From assembly GCA_963921935.1 (NCBI GenBank), contig OY998177.1, positions 23,955,926-24,019,925 of the forward strand: DNA of 64,000 bases. Direction: 5' to 3'. A program made the translations under genes and the position numbers. Of the stretch, positions 11,138 to 22,910 are shown in pieces. Origin of the DNA: Galeruca laticollis (Eukaryota > Arthropoda > Insecta > Coleoptera > Chrysomelidae). How positions within the stretch are numbered: position 1 is the first letter of the stretch; the number at the start of each line of letters is the position of its first letter. The notes beneath the pieces were generated by a model. It ran no database searches and was not told the origin of the DNA. It saw only the letters and a list, made by a program, of their open reading frames with translations.

Positions 11138-12310
11138 ATGTCAATAACGTGGGAAGATTTTGATGATAAGTTACGAATAATTGTGGACGAAGTTAATAAA
11201 CAGGGAAAAAGAGTTTTGAAAAAAGAAACTCCTAAAAATCCTGATATACATATAGAAGTTATTAATACCATAGTAGGTCTTTATAATAATTTTGTTAGAT
11301 TAATAGGTTAAAATTGGAAAAATTTAAGTTTATTACAACAAGAAAGTTGTAGAAATTATTCAGATAAAATTAGAAATAAGGCTGCTAGGGCATTTCAAGC
11401 GTTAAATTGTATTATTAAAATACCTAACTCTATTTTGGAGGAAATCGATACGGAGGTATTACAAGCAATAAGCAAACAATTGAAAATGGCGACTAGTATG
11501 AATGATTTTTTTAATTTTGCGAGTAAAGTGTTACCGAACGAATTTAACGGTGAAGCAAACAAATTACAGTCATTCTTAGATTCATTAGATTTACTACAAA
11601 TAAATGTGACGGGTAACGAAGAAAATGCTATTTTATTAATAAAAACGAGGTTAACGGGAAAAGCCAGAAGCTTGATCACGACGGAAAACTCCATTGCTGA
11701 CATCAAGAATAAACTGAAAACAGGGATAAGAGGAGACAATCCAAGCCTTCTCTTAGCGAAACTGGGTAAAGTAAAACAAAATGGAAAAGATGTTACACAG
11801 TATGCAACAGAGGTAGAGAAATTGGCGGAAAGATTACAGGCAGCATACATATCGGAAGGGATGCCAGAACGACTAGCCGAAAAATAAACGAAGGAGGCGA
11901 CGATTAAGGCAGTTACTATGAACGCCGCAACGGACGCAACCAAAACAATAATTGCAGCGGGAAGTTTCGAAACGACACAAGAGGTACTATCGAAATTGGT
12001 TTCAGTGGAAGGCGTAATAGGACAACAACAAGTTTTACATATGAAAGATAACAGGAATTTCTTCAGGAAGTCAAACTTCGACGTTAGGAATAATCACAGG
12101 CGTGGAAACAGCAGAGGATTTTATAACGGTAATCATCCAGGAAGAACGTTTCGACAGTATAATCAAAGGAACAACTATGGCAGATACGAAAATCATAATA
12201 CGAAATTCAATAGGAATAATAATTACAATAACCACAGTAAAAATAACGTAAGAATATGTGAGATAGAAAATGAAGAAGCAAGAGAGACTCAGAAACAATT
12301 GGGGTTTTGA
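11138..12310 (+). pseudogene. gypsy-1 gag, two in-frame stops
   Basis: One reading frame runs from ATG 11138 to the stop at 12308-12310, interrupted by TAA at 11309-11311 and TAA at 11885-11887. It begins MSITWEDFDDKLRI. The middle (11435-11887) is the capsid-like part, with FNGEANKLQSFLDSLDLLQI and ILLIKTRLTGKARSLI, a pattern common to gypsy Gag. The C-terminal part is rich in Asn, Arg and Gly (basic, RNA-binding-like) and has no CCHC knuckle. Both stops are simple nonsense changes in an otherwise coherent frame, so this copy cannot make full Gag without readthrough. Confidence 0.82.
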
Positions 12311-12411
12311 ATGAAAAATCAGATAACGAAAACAAAATTTCAGGAACATATTCAGCATACTATTTAGATTTATCACTTTCTAACTTTATAGAAATTCACA
12401 CAAGCGTATCA

Positions 12412-14735
12412 GACAACATCTGTAATTTTATATTAGATACAGGAGCAAAGATTTTCCACATCATCTAATTGAGACTAGGAATAAAATAAGCATTAAGGGG
12501 GTAACTGAAGGCTCAGCAAAAACTCTAGGTCAAATATGCATAAACCTTTATATCAATAACATAAGTTTAAGTCATTGTTTTCACGTAGTGGAAGAAAATT
12601 TTCCAACACCTACGAATGGACTAATAGGAAGAGACTTCATGACAAAAAATAATTGTATATTAGACTATTCACAATCAGAATTGCACATAAATTACAAGCC
12701 TAACAGGCGAGAAACCATACGAATTTTTGGTAATCCAGAATATGATACCTTAGCAATACCACCGAGATGTGAGGTATACAGGCTAATAGAAAATTTCAAG
12801 AATTTGAGAAAGGATACAGTAATAGAGCAACAAGAAATAGCACCAGGAGTATTTATAGCCAGATCCATAGTATCAAGGACAACACCTTACGTCAGAATTT
12901 TAAATACAAATTATGAAAGTATTACAGTAAAAACTAGGAACATTGAGACCTTAGATTTAGATTTATTCGATATATATACAATTAAGACTGATAATAGTAA
13001 CAGACTGAAAGAATTAAGGAAAGCACTAAACTTAGAAGTACCGGAATATGTAAGAAATGATTTAACAAAACTTTGTGAAAATTACGAAGATATATTTGCT
13101 TTAAAGAATGATATACTAACGCACAATAACTTTTACGAACAAAAGATATCAGTAAAAGATGATACACCGATATACATAAAAAATTATCGTACACCACATT
13201 CGCAAACGACGGAATTAAATAATCAAGTAGAAAACCTTATAACACAGGGAATAATTGAACCCTCAGTATCAGATTATAACAGTCCAGTACTACTCGTACC
13301 AAAGAAATCGACGAATCAAGATAAGGCATGGAGACTTTGTATAGATTTTAGACAGTTAAATAAGAAAATAGTCACAGATAAATTTCCTTTACCTCGTATA
13401 GACGCAATTTTGGATCAATTAGGGAGAGCAAAATGGTTCTCAGTTTTAGATCTTATGTCAGGTTTTCATCAAATACCTCTAGAACAGTCTTCTAGAAAAT
13501 ACACTTCGTTTAGTACAGAAAAAGGCTCATTTCAATTCACAAGACTACCCTTTGGGCTAAATATAAGTCCTAATAGTTTTTCAAGGATGATGTCAATCGC
13601 ATTTTCAGGGTTAACTCCAGAAAAAGCTTTTCTCTATATGGACGATATAGTTGTGATAGGAATTTCAGAAAATCATCATTTAACCAATCTTAGAAAGGTG
13701 TTTGACGCATGTCGAAAATTCAATTTAAAATTAAATCCACAAAAATGCCAATTCTTCAGGCGAGAAGTCACATATTTAGGTCATAATTTATCAAAGGATG
13801 GTGTTTCACCAGATAAAGCAAAATATTCGGTCATTCAGCATTATCCAGTGCCGAAGAATGCCAACGAGGTCAAAAGATTTGTTGTATTTTGCAATTACTA
13901 TCGAAGATTCATTCAGAATTTTGCCGAGATATGTATTCCTTTAAATAGGTTAGCTAGGAAAAACGTGAAATTTGAATGGTCACAAGAGTGCGAAAACTCA
14001 TTTCAGGTCTTAAAAAATGCACTAATGAACCCACCAATTTTAAGATATCCAGACTTCAATAGACAATTCATATTAACCACAGACGCTTCAAATAGCGCAT
14101 GTTCAGCAATTTTAAGTCAAAATTACGAAGGGATTGACCTACCCATCGCATTCGCATCACGCAGCTTCAAGAAAAGCGAACTTAACAAACCCACCATCAT
14201 AAAAGAGTTATTAGCAATCCATTGGGGAATCAATCATTTTAAGTGTTATTTATATGGTTCACCACACTTCATAGTAAAAACGGATCACAAGCCACTAACA
14301 CATCTATTCGCAATGAAAGATCCGACCTCGAAACTCACGAGAATACGAATTGATTTGGAAGAATACGATTTTGAAATACAATATGTTAAATGTACATCGA
14401 ATTACGCGGATAGCATATCGAGAATATCCATAGATGAACTTAAGGATTTATACATACATAATTCACATGTCTTAGCAATCACAAGAGCACAAGCGCAAAA
14501 AGAAAACGCCCAAACAGGAAAGGATCAAAAGAATAACGTGGAAACAAAGGAAGTAAGAATACAAAAACCAGCAGTAATAAAAGTTTTAAACAATCTTGAG
14601 GCACATAAATTACCAATTTTACATTTTGAAAATAACCGTATCTCGCTAAGGATGAGCATTCGGATCAAAAATAAGTTGAAATTTAGTGAAGCCGTAAATA
14701 CCGGATTAAACAACTTCGACCTAGGTAAGAAATGA
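12412..14735 (+). CDS. gypsy-1 pol: protease, reverse transcriptase, RNase H
   Basis: The protease motif ILDTGAK is near 12430. The frame then shifts, with stops, and is open from about 12490 to 14735 (the 715-codon part counted from 12588). Protease tail: NGLIGRDFM. RT: WRLCIDFRQLNK (about residue 247), VLDLMSGFHQIPLE, FQFTRLPFGL and the catalytic LYMDDIVV (about 350). RNase H: TTDASNSACSAIL (about 497), FASRSF, IIKELLAIHW, KTDHKPLTHLF and YADSISRI (about 606). All key acidic residues are present. The chain ends at 14735 and the integrase continues in another frame, so a frameshift separates them. Upstream gag has stops; otherwise this is one of the best preserved genes here. Confidence 0.9.
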
Positions 14736-14745
14736 AGTAAAAAGA

Positions 14746-15903
14746 ATGAAAATATATACAAATGATGATATATTTCAAAAGTGCACAGTAAAAGAATTTA
14801 CAGAAGTAGGAAATCAAAGGTTAAAAAGTATTCAAATATGTATATGTGAAGTACCAAGAACGGTACAGCAAAAAGAAGAGATCAAAAAGATATTAGAAAG
14901 ATACCACAACGATCCAATGTTTGGAGGACATGTAGGAAATAATAGATTATTAAAGAAACTACGAGCAAATTTCAAATGGAAAAACATGGAGAGAGACGTA
15001 AGAAAGTACGTAAAGAATTGTCATAAATGTCAAGTAAACAAAGCAAAGATTACTCATAAAGATACAGGGATAAAACCGTTTGATATTATTTACATAGACA
15101 CAATAGGTCCGTTTGTAGAAAGTAACAACGGGAATCGTTATTGCATTACAATACTTTGCGAACTAACTAAATACGCAGTTATGATACCAGTTCAGAATAA
15201 AGAAGCACACACTATAGCAAAAGCAATATTCGACAATTTTATACCGAATTACGGGCTGATGAAGGAGATAAGAACAGATCAGGGAACAGAATACAAGAAT
15301 GAGATAATGAAGAATTTAGCGGAACTTTTAAATATAAAACATAATTTTTCAACGGCTTACCATCACGAAGCAATAGGCAGTTGTGAAAGGTTACACCGAA
15401 CATTTAATGAGTATGTAAGACACTTTATCGCAGACTCCAGGAATAACTGGTGTGAGTTTGTTAAAACGTTTGCTTACTGTTATAATACTACCCCGAGTAC
15501 ATATCATGGATACACTCCTTTTGAGTTACTATTCGGGAGAAAGCCCAATTTGCCAGAATTCTTAGGTGAAAAAATCGAACCATGTTATAATTTTGAAAGA
15601 TATGATAAGGAATTGAAGTACAAATTACAATACGCTAATGAAAGAGCCAGACAGTTTCTAATAAATAATAAGCTAAATAGAGTCAGTAGTAGTGAAAAGG
15701 ATTCCTCACCTGTAAATTTTAGAATAGGGGAATTAGTAATTTTAAAAAATGAAGGTAGAAATAAATTTGATCCACATTATTTAGGTCCGTTTAAAATATC
15801 GGGAATAACAGGTGTAAACTGCGAGATCACATCTCCAGACAATAAGACGCAAATCGTACACAAAAATCGTATGTTCAGATACGTTGACCGGAAACAAATG
15901 TAA
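14746..15903 (+). CDS. gypsy-1 integrase
   Basis: 385 codons in a frame different from RT/RNase H. The zinc module is visible (H..H around residues 54-64 and CHKCQ near 93). Catalytic core: D118 in YIDTIGP, D178 in RTDQGTEY and E214 in GSCERLHRT, giving DD35E spacing. The C-terminal domain has HYLGPFKISGI and NRMFRY near the end. It stops 132 bp before the 3' LTR. In an intact element it would be the C-terminal part of Pol and insert the cDNA into the host chromosome. It looks functional in sequence but is detached by the upstream frameshift. Confidence 0.92.
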   Translation: MKIYTNDDIFQKCTVKEFTEVGNQRLKSIQICICEVPRTVQQKEEIKKILERYHNDPMFGGHVGNNRLLKKLRANFKWKNMERDVRKYVKNCHKCQVNKAKITHKDTGIKPFDIIYIDTIGPFVESNNGNRYCITILCELTKYAVMIPVQNKEAHTIAKAIFDNFIPNYGLMKEIRTDQGTEYKNEIMKNLAELLNIKHNFSTAYHHEAIGSCERLHRTFNEYVRHFIADSRNNWCEFVKTFAYCYNTTPSTYHGYTPFELLFGRKPNLPEFLGEKIEPCYNFERYDKELKYKLQYANERARQFLINNKLNRVSSSEKDSSPVNFRIGELVILKNEGRNKFDPHYLGPFKISGITGVNCEITSPDNKTQIVHKNRMFRYVDRKQM

Positions 15904-16023
15904 ATAAGTGAAGAGTGTTTATAAACGAACAAAGTAGTGTTAGTAAACAAAAAACATTTAATAAACAAACTATTTTTATGTATAAGTGATATCGAAAAAT
16001 TAAGACAGTAATTTTTCTCTCCC

Positions 16024-16035
16024 AAGAGGGGATGA
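16024..16035 (+). promoter_or_regulatory. gypsy-1 polypurine tract
   Basis: AAGAGGGGATGA directly precedes the 3' LTR, the expected place and composition for the plus-strand primer of reverse transcription. Confidence 0.75.
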
Positions 16036-16499
16036 TGTAGTGAGTTATAAAAGACAATAAGGACAAAAGGTCTTTAATTAAGTATAAAAATAGAACCTAA
16101 TAATAATATCTAATTTTAATATTCAAGAGATATTGAACTCATAACATTGAACTCATAACACGTTTGTTTATCAGTCATGACCGAAGGGTAAACAACATTC
16201 TTTCATAGTTTGAACTTGAACGTGAAATTGAAGTCATCGACTTGAAGTATTGTCAAATATTTCCTATAAATAATTAAGCATTGAGAAATGGCAAGAACTC
16301 AGTATTTATATTCGATATAGTTCTAATGTAGATTAATGTGTAAATTGTATTTAGATTAATATACTAACCCAGTGAATTAAATCAAAGTGTTTCTTATTCA
16401 ACCCCAACACATGGTTACGAGGTAAGTGTTTCTCAACAATAAATGGTGTTATGGTTTAATCGAGGTATCTACGAGGGCACTTGCTAAGTAACCACTACA
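16036..16499 (+). repeat. gypsy-1 3' LTR
   Basis: 464 bp, matching 9989-10452 with about 3 mismatches. It is followed by the target duplication CGTC (16500-16503). Confidence 0.95.
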
Positions 16500-16503
16500 C
16501 GTC

Positions 16504-17196
16504 TATCAATGTGTATTCAGAATTCATCTATTCATATTTCAAGGTCTGAATAATTTTGCTGAGATCTGGATCGATTTTTGTTTCATTTCTAATTATAATA
16601 GATGTAAATTTTTCACTTGAAATTTGAAAAATTACTTGATGATATATTTGATTCACTTCATTACCAATGAAAGTATCAGTTGAAATATTGGAATTTTGAA
16701 TTAGAGCTCTAGACAAACAATCAACATCTTGATTTTCTCTGCCTCTCTTGAACTGGACAGAATAATTGAAACCTGAGAGAAATTATGCATAATGAAGTAA
16801 GCGTGAAGACGTCATTTGTGGAAGTGCTTTACGATGATGAAAAATTCTTGAAATTAGTTCATTGTCGGTAATAAGTAAGAAATGATTTCCAAATAAATAA
16901 TTTTAAAAGTGATTACCACCAAAAATAATTGCAAGCGCTTCTCTTTCGAGCTGGCCATAACTGCTTTCAGAGACAGTAAGCGAACGCGAAGCATATGCCA
17001 CTGGTCTTTCACCTCCGTTTATAGTATGGCTGAGTACTGCGGCTATTCCCGTCAGACTTGCATCTGTGGTTAAAACAAGAGGTAAATAGGGATCGACGGG
17101 TATAATAACACGGTTGCTACAAAGCTCAGCCTTTAATTGCATGAACGCTAATTCACACTGTGCTGTCCATGACCATCGTTTATTTTTTCTAAGCAA
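16504..17196 (-). pseudogene. gypsy-2 RNase H and linker
   Basis: The minus strand reads WSWTAQCELAFMQLKAEL, VLTTDASLTGIAAVLSH, ERPVAYASRSLTVSESSYGQ and LEREALAII, then after a stop LITDNELISRIFHH and DVDCLSRAL. This is RNase H joined to RT in gypsy elements (TTDAS, Y..LE.E.LA). The further stretch 16716-16528 is the linker toward the integrase, cut at 16504 by gypsy-1. The catalytic Asp in TTDAS and Glu in EREAL are kept, but stops disable it. Confidence 0.82.
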
Positions 17197-18435
17197 ACAT
17201 CGAGGAGGATATGAAATAGTGGAAAAATGGGGACCAATCTGGAATAATATGTGACTAGATCTGAGAATTTTTTAACATCATTTACATTAGATGGACGTGG
17301 CATTTCTTGAATTGTACGTATGTTTACCGGAGATTTTGATATTTTGTTGAATTTTACAATATGTCCCAGATATTCAATTCGTTCTTTAAAGAATGAGCAT
17401 TTATTATTTATGGTAAATATCATATTCCATGAGTTTTTGCAAGCATGATTTTAGATTTTCAGTGCATTCGTCAATGGTCAATCCATGAACAATAATATCA
17501 TCAAAATATGGTTCCGTTTTTGTAAGACCCTTAAGAAGCAGAGAAAGAATACGATTAAATTCGGATAGAGCTGTTTTCATTCCGAAACTGAGACGATTCA
17601 TGCGATAACTGCCACGGTCAGTTGAAATTGTTTGAATCGCACTGCTATCTTCATTTACTAGTATGTGTAGATAAGGTTTATAAAGATCAAGTTTACAGAA
17701 GTATTTAGAATTCCAAAGGCTATTGAGGACATCGTCTATGCGACGTATTGGGTGATTTGCTTGAACTAATTTTTCGTTAACCCCACATTTGTAATCGACA
17801 CATAATCGAACACCTCCATCTGCTTTCGGAATTACGACTAAAGGTGAACCCCAGTCACTTGTAGGAACTAATTATATGATACCAGCTGCTTCTAGTGAAT
17901 CCAGTTCTTTGTTTACAAGCTCCCGGAGTGCATATGGTACACTTCTTACTCTTGTATACGAGGGTTCAACGTGTTTTCTAAGTTGAAGTGCAACCTTCAG
18001 TCCTGGAACACATCCGACTTTTGCTTGGAATATTGGTGAAAAATGATTCAATATACTTTCGATTGAGTTGTCGTGCCGAATGATATATACGGGAACTGAG
18101 ATTTTCATGTCGGTGTCAATTTGATGAAGTTCAATACCTAGTCCTCGAATCCATTGTCCTGCTGGAACGATGTGTAGTTCATCTTCAATCACCTTCCCAC
18201 GGTATTCGACATTAACAGAGACTTTTCCCTTGGATTGAATAACATTGCCTGAATAAGATCTGGCTAGGTTTGAATTTTTCATGGGTACATTCAAATTTAA
18301 ATTGTTGAAATCGTTCTCATTTAGTAAGGAAAACTTTGCACCTGAATCGACTCCGAAACGTTGAGATTTTTTATTTAGGTACACCTTAATAAAATATTTA
18401 TCAGAATCAGGAAGTATTTCGAATAAATCAACCAC
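17197..18435 (-). pseudogene. gypsy-2 protease and reverse transcriptase
   Basis: From 18435 leftwards: a retropepsin-like segment with FGVDSGAKFSLL (DSG active-site triad), then PVYIIRHDNSIESILNHFSP and YTRVRSVPYALRELVNKELD. After a break come the RT motifs GSPLVVIPKADGGVRLCVDY, LDLYKPYLHILV, RLSFGMKTALSEF and YFDDIIVHG (catalytic FDD). The last part (17423-17148) covers HIVKFNKISKSPVN and FSDLVTYYSRLVP. Frames change at about 17872, 17601 and 17423. It was cut from gag by the LINE insertion just upstream. Confidence 0.82.
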
Positions 18436-18479
18436 TTCAAAATGATTATATAATATGTCTGGTTAACACCATACTCAAC

Positions 18480-20685
18480 ATCGAAACTTGGTTGGTAAGT
18501 AAGTAATGTTTATTTATTTTGAAAGAAAGAAAAAAAAAATCACAATTACAGTTACAAATTAAATATACATAAATAATCACAGAAGCTCTAATAGGAAAGA
18601 ACCTGAGCTTGTGTGTGATGCATTTATGTGTGCAGCTATGGTCAATCTATACATAAGTTCTAAAATCTAATATTTAAAATAAACGTAAAGTTTAATATTT
18701 ATAATCCAAACCAAAAACTAGAGTAGAAAAAATAACTGTAATATAGGGGTTAATTTTTATTCTGAATATATGTAATTTTTTTATTTGTTTCAGAGAATGT
18801 GGAATTAAGTTGTATAGTTTTGCTCCTACGTAATCAAAGAATCGTCGTTCAATATATTTTTCGCATTTGGGTATTTTTACAATATTTTGGTCTCAAGTCC
18901 GCGTATTGTATTGATGTTCAATTTCTTCTAATTCTATTTTCCTGTTAAAAATAGCTAGAAGTATTCGTTGACAGTAAAGCTGTCTTATATCAAGATTTTT
19001 GCTGATATCAAACAGACGATCGCTAGAGAAGGTGCGCTTTTTACCATGTATTATTTTCAGTATCCACTTTTGTAAAATATTAATTTTTTCTAGATGGTTA
19101 TCATACACCTCCCCTCAACCCAGGACGCCATAGGATAACTGTGACTGAACGAGTGCAAAATACACTGTTTTTTTTAGATGAGGTATGCTTAAAAATCCTT
19201 TTAGAAATTTAAACCTACTAATGAGACCTCTTAATTTCTTTGCAATATAATTTATTTGCAGATCCCAACGAAGATTCTTATCGATAATTATCCCAAGATA
19301 TTTAGCATATTGCGCCTCTGATATTTCCGTCATATCGTCGATTTTGAGATTTCCCATGTCAGGCAGGGTACTCGAGTAGGATGCAAAAGGCAAATAGTAG
19401 GTTTTATCGATGTTGAGGGTAAGTTTATTGCAGGCAAACCATTTTTTAATCAAAGAGAAATCGGTTTCAGCCATTCGTTTTAGATTTGTAGAATATCACA
19501 GTGTCATCAGCGAAATTCGTTATTGTACCCTTCAAGTTCATATTCAATGAACTATTTATATAAATTGTAAACAAAAGCGGTCCGAGAACAGAACCTTGTG
19601 GTACCCCATAGGTTACTGTCCTCGGTTTACTGATGACATCACCGATTTTCACCTGTTGCTGTCGGTCTTTCAGGTAACTGCTTAATAAGTAGAAGATTTT
19701 GCCTTTAAGTCCATATTTCTGCAACTTATACAATAGTATGTCGTGCGATACAGTATTGAAGGCTTTAGAGAGGTCAACAAATATAGCTAAAGCGAGTGTT
19801 TTTGAGTCAACAGCCTCATAAACTGTTTTTGTAAGAGAACAAACAGCATCTTCTGTTGATTTGCCTTCTCTAAAGCCGAACTGATTGTCTGAGATTACGT
19901 GATATTTATTTAGGAATTTTACGATTCGGCTTTTTAGTATTTTTTCAATGATTTTTGACACCGAAGAGATCAAAGATATTGGACGGTAATTTCCTACTTC
20001 TAATTTAGATCCTGACTTAAATAAAGGTTTTATCATACCAGTTTTCAGGCACCTTGTAAAAGCATATATTTATTATAATAGATAGAGGTTTACATTTTAA
20101 GTCTGATAATTTTTTCAAAGTTTCCGCTCGCAAACCATCAACACCTGGAGATTTTTTAGTGATTTTATCATATTTTGTACTTCAATTTAATTTGTATTAC
20201 GAGTATATAGAAACATAGTATTATCTAGTTGAGAAATATGTTCGCTAAAATCATCAGGTGCTTCTATTTTGCCAGCTTAAACTTCACCTACTGAACTAAA
20301 AAATTTATTGAATTCATTCACTATATCAAACTTTTCAGTTACAATTTCATTGTGTCTATTGACTGCTATTATTTTTGTTTCAAATTTAACCTTACCGCAC
20401 AATTTATTAATATACGTCCACATATTTTGGGATGTATTTTGATTTTGTTCTATCATTCGTTGTGTATACTCCTTTTTGGATTTTTGAATAACTTCATAAG
20501 TTTGTTTTTAAATGTTTTGTAATAATCTTTTAGGGTATCATCTGTGGGATTTTTCTTTAACTTTTTGTATAGTTGATTTTTTTGTATAATTTCATTTAAT
20601 AAATGTTTAGTTATCCAAGGTTTTCCAATTTTTTTACTTGCAGCCATTTTCACAACGAGGGTATTTTTTTCAATACATGTATTTA
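18480..20685 (-). mobile_element. CR1/Jockey-like LINE inserted in gypsy-2
   Basis: Minus-strand RT pieces: KKIGKPWITKHLLNEI (endonuclease-RT linker, near 20620), then 20036-19467 with KPLFKSGSKLEVGNYRPISL, FGFREGKSTEDAV, FVDLSKAFNTVSHDIL, GVPQGSVLGPLLF and the catalytic NFADDTVIF. The thumb follows at 19474-19115 (KYLGIIIDKNLRW, LVQSQLSYGVLG) and 19108-18893 (LQKWILKIIHG, EHQYNTRT). The order is typical of CR1/Jockey LINE RTs without RNase H. Its 5' part is truncated. The 3' end is near 18490 with AAATAAACATTACTTACTTAC. Several frameshifts and stops are present. No target duplication could be fixed. Confidence 0.82.
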
Positions 20686-21739
20686 TAGTAGATACGTCAG
20701 AAACAACATGCACAGATGTGCAACTTGAGTTTGTTATACCCGATTTTTTGCGAGGAGCATTGAACACTGTTTTAATACAAACTTTTGCAACGTGTCCAAT
20801 TTTCTTGCAGGATTGACAGGAAATGTTGTTTCTATCGACACGACAACCTCCAATTTTATGATTGTTTCTGCCACATCGAATACAAAGATTTTCGATACCA
20901 AGTGCCTTGTAATCTGATTGACTGCGGTGGTATCGCAAATTCTGGTGATTTGGACTCTGTGCTCGAGGATTTGGTTGCAAACTGGAACGATTCCCGTTAT
21001 GTCTTGTAGTAGAATTTGAAATTGCTCTGATATCACTAGTGTTGAAATTTGAGTGAATCGAACTGGAGTGCTGAGATAGTTGTTTACTCTCTATTTTCGA
21101 TGCTTCGAGAGCAGTTGCCTTTTTTAATATTTCCTCGAATAATGTAACGTTTGACTGTAAAACTTGTTCTCCTAACCAATCATCACGCAACCCACGAATA
21201 AACTGAGCTCTGAGAAAAATGTATGCGATAGAAACAGACCTGTTACATTCGCATGTAGTAGAAAACTCACAATCTGCAAGATCGCGTTGAAGTGCTGCAA
21301 GATATTCGGCAATTGTCTGACTTTATTTTTGGTAAACGTTCAGAAAATAATGTTGAAAAACAATGACACTCTTCTTTGGTATTAACATTTGTTTCAAGAC
21401 CTGCACTAAATCTTGGTAGTCCAAAAGTTTTACTGGTTTGTCAGGACCAAGAAATGCTGCCAAACTATTATAATGTGTGGACCCTATTGAAACACAGAGC
21501 TGCTGAGCAATTTTTGATTCATCATTGACTCCTTTCATATTATAATAGTTTTCAAGATAACAGAAAAATTTTTCTTTGCGGGGATCAAAATTTTCAAATG
21601 GTGCTATATTTGAAAAATTCACAGGAATAGTTGCTGACGGCTGATGTTCCGGACGTAATTGATTCTTAATTTCGTTGATGAGACTTTGCTGCTGCTCATG
21701 CATTACAGCAATTAAATGTTTAAATTGTTCTGCATCCAT
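20686..21739 (-). pseudogene. gypsy-2 gag, 3' end fused to LINE sequence
   Basis: ATG at 21739 starts MDAEQFKHLIAVMHEQQQS. The first segment (to 21323) has FENFDPRKEKFFCYLENYY, a Gag capsid pattern common in insect gypsy elements. After a frameshift, 21190-20690 contains two zinc knuckles, CIRCGRNNHKIGGC and CQSCKKIGHVAKVC (both CX2CX4HX4C), which bind genomic RNA during packaging. The frame runs on without a stop from the knuckles into the LINE linker and ends at 20453, making an accidental Gag-LINE fusion of 245 codons. The protease expected next lies 2.2 kb away at 18435. Confidence 0.85.
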
Positions 21740-21784
21740 TTGAAAATATAATTAAAATCTTCTTCTAGTTTCTTGAGAATTGGA

Positions 21785-21788
<4 letters not shown>

Positions 21789-21821
<33 letters not shown>

Positions 21822-22215
21822 CTAATGAAAAGATGAAAGAATAACGCGTGGAATATAAAACAAAAACAGAATTAGCGGGCATATCACGCAAAAGAGGTTA
21901 CAGAGAATGAGTGGTAACCGTAGACATGCATGTTTCTGGCTCGTTAGCCTTCATCGGTACGGCATAACCAAGAAAAGGTGTACAACTTGGGAGCGAGGAT
22001 GTTAATTGAAACATGAGAAAACACAAACAATGGATTTCAACAAGATAACCAAACGCACATTTGTGCCTTCAAATGGAAGATCCCGAGTTTTCAGGACAAC
22101 AACGAACAGAGACACGGAGGCGTCTATAGCTCTCCTGTCCGAACCTTCCGACCCTGGGAATAGACAAATAACTAATGAAAAGATGAAGGAATAACGCGTG
22201 GAATATAAAACAAAA
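21789..22215. repeat. TA-headed dispersed repeat, copy 1
   Basis: A (TA)n tract (21789-21821) leads into about 240 bp whose middle (about 21865-22070) also occurs, diverged, at 24030-24236. Shared blocks include GGTAACC, GACATGCAT, TTTCTGGCTC, TTGGGAGCGA and GATGTTAAT. A 48-bp segment starting at 21818 (ATAACTAATGAAAAGATGAA...) is repeated with one mismatch at 22168-22215, 350 bp away. This may be a Helitron-like or other non-autonomous element carrying a microsatellite; no ends were proven. Confidence 0.6.
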
Positions 22216-22910
22216 TTCTGTTTTAGACAGTATTAAGTAAGATCTCTTAAGCTCATATGCATGTAATTTCTTTAATGATAAAATGGATATTTGTACTCAG
22301 TTGAAAAATATTTCAAAAGTATGTGATGGAAAATCAAGCTTTATTCACACCAAACAAACCAATGATAAGAAATGAATGGAAATGGTACAAGAGAACTTTG
22401 AGTTAGGTATAAAAGCATTCGAAATGTTTTGAATACTTTCACCGTGTCGCGCTTGTTAGAACAATATTTTTAATGAACATTGTAATACGCTTCTTTTATG
22501 CGAATAACAGAAACGTTTGTTTGATTATATTAATATAGACAAACACCAACCAATACTTACACCCACCAAAGAAGCAGAAAGCTAAAAGAATAATTTATAG
22601 ACTTATGTGAGTATGGTTATAATTTTTGAAAGTCTGACAGTAAATGACAGTATTAAAATAGAAATGTATACAAACAACCCTTTAAAATTAAGTCGTTATG
22701 TGAGGATGGGAGTTTGTTGAAAAAGATTATCGGAGTACTTGACATATTTTTGACGGTTAAAAAAAATTTTGAGCAGATATATTAAGGCAGTTGAGACTTT
22801 TGAAATGTTGAAAAGTTGATTGCATTGGATTTAACTGGCTAGTATAAGGAGTGATAATTTAAAATTAAAACATTGTAATTGACAATTCAGATGAATATTT
22901 TCGAATAATC
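22216..22910. other. no recognisable gene
   Basis: AT-rich DNA with no credible coding frame between the TA-headed repeat and the 64-bp array. Confidence 0.4.

Larger units (their letters stand above)
9989..16499 (+). mobile_element. gypsy-1: near-intact Ty3/gypsy LTR retrotransposon
   Basis: A 6.5-kb element has two 464-bp LTRs beginning TGTAGTGAG and ending CCACTACA. The 4 bp before the first LTR (9985-9988) and after the second (16500-16503) are both CGTC, a perfect target duplication. A primer-binding-like TGGCGATCC follows the 5' LTR directly, and a purine tract AAGAGGGGATGA precedes the 3' LTR. Internal order: leader with repeats, small membrane ORF, gag, protease/RT/RNase H, integrase. 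No env-like frame lies between integrase and the 3' LTR. The LTRs differ at about 3 of 464 positions by eye, so insertion was recent. Confidence 0.93.
8926..21788 (-). mobile_element. gypsy-2: decayed Ty3/gypsy element, split by two insertions
   Basis: On the minus strand the order is gag (21739-20690), protease and RT (18435-17200), RNase H (17196-16504) and integrase (9988-8930). This is the Ty3/gypsy order PR-RT-RH-IN. The element is cut by a LINE (about 18480-20685) and by gypsy-1 (9989-16499). Removing them leaves roughly 4.1 kb. No LTRs were found: upstream of the gag ATG only about 50 bp remain before a (TA)n tract at 21789-21821. Gag and pol resemble the insect gypsy group often labelled K02A2.6-like, an impression not checked by search. 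Confidence 0.8.

Noticed and set aside
11395..11943. 182-codon minus-strand frame
   Set aside because: Antisense of gypsy-1 gag, whose plus frame has the expected Gag pattern; the minus translation has no domain.
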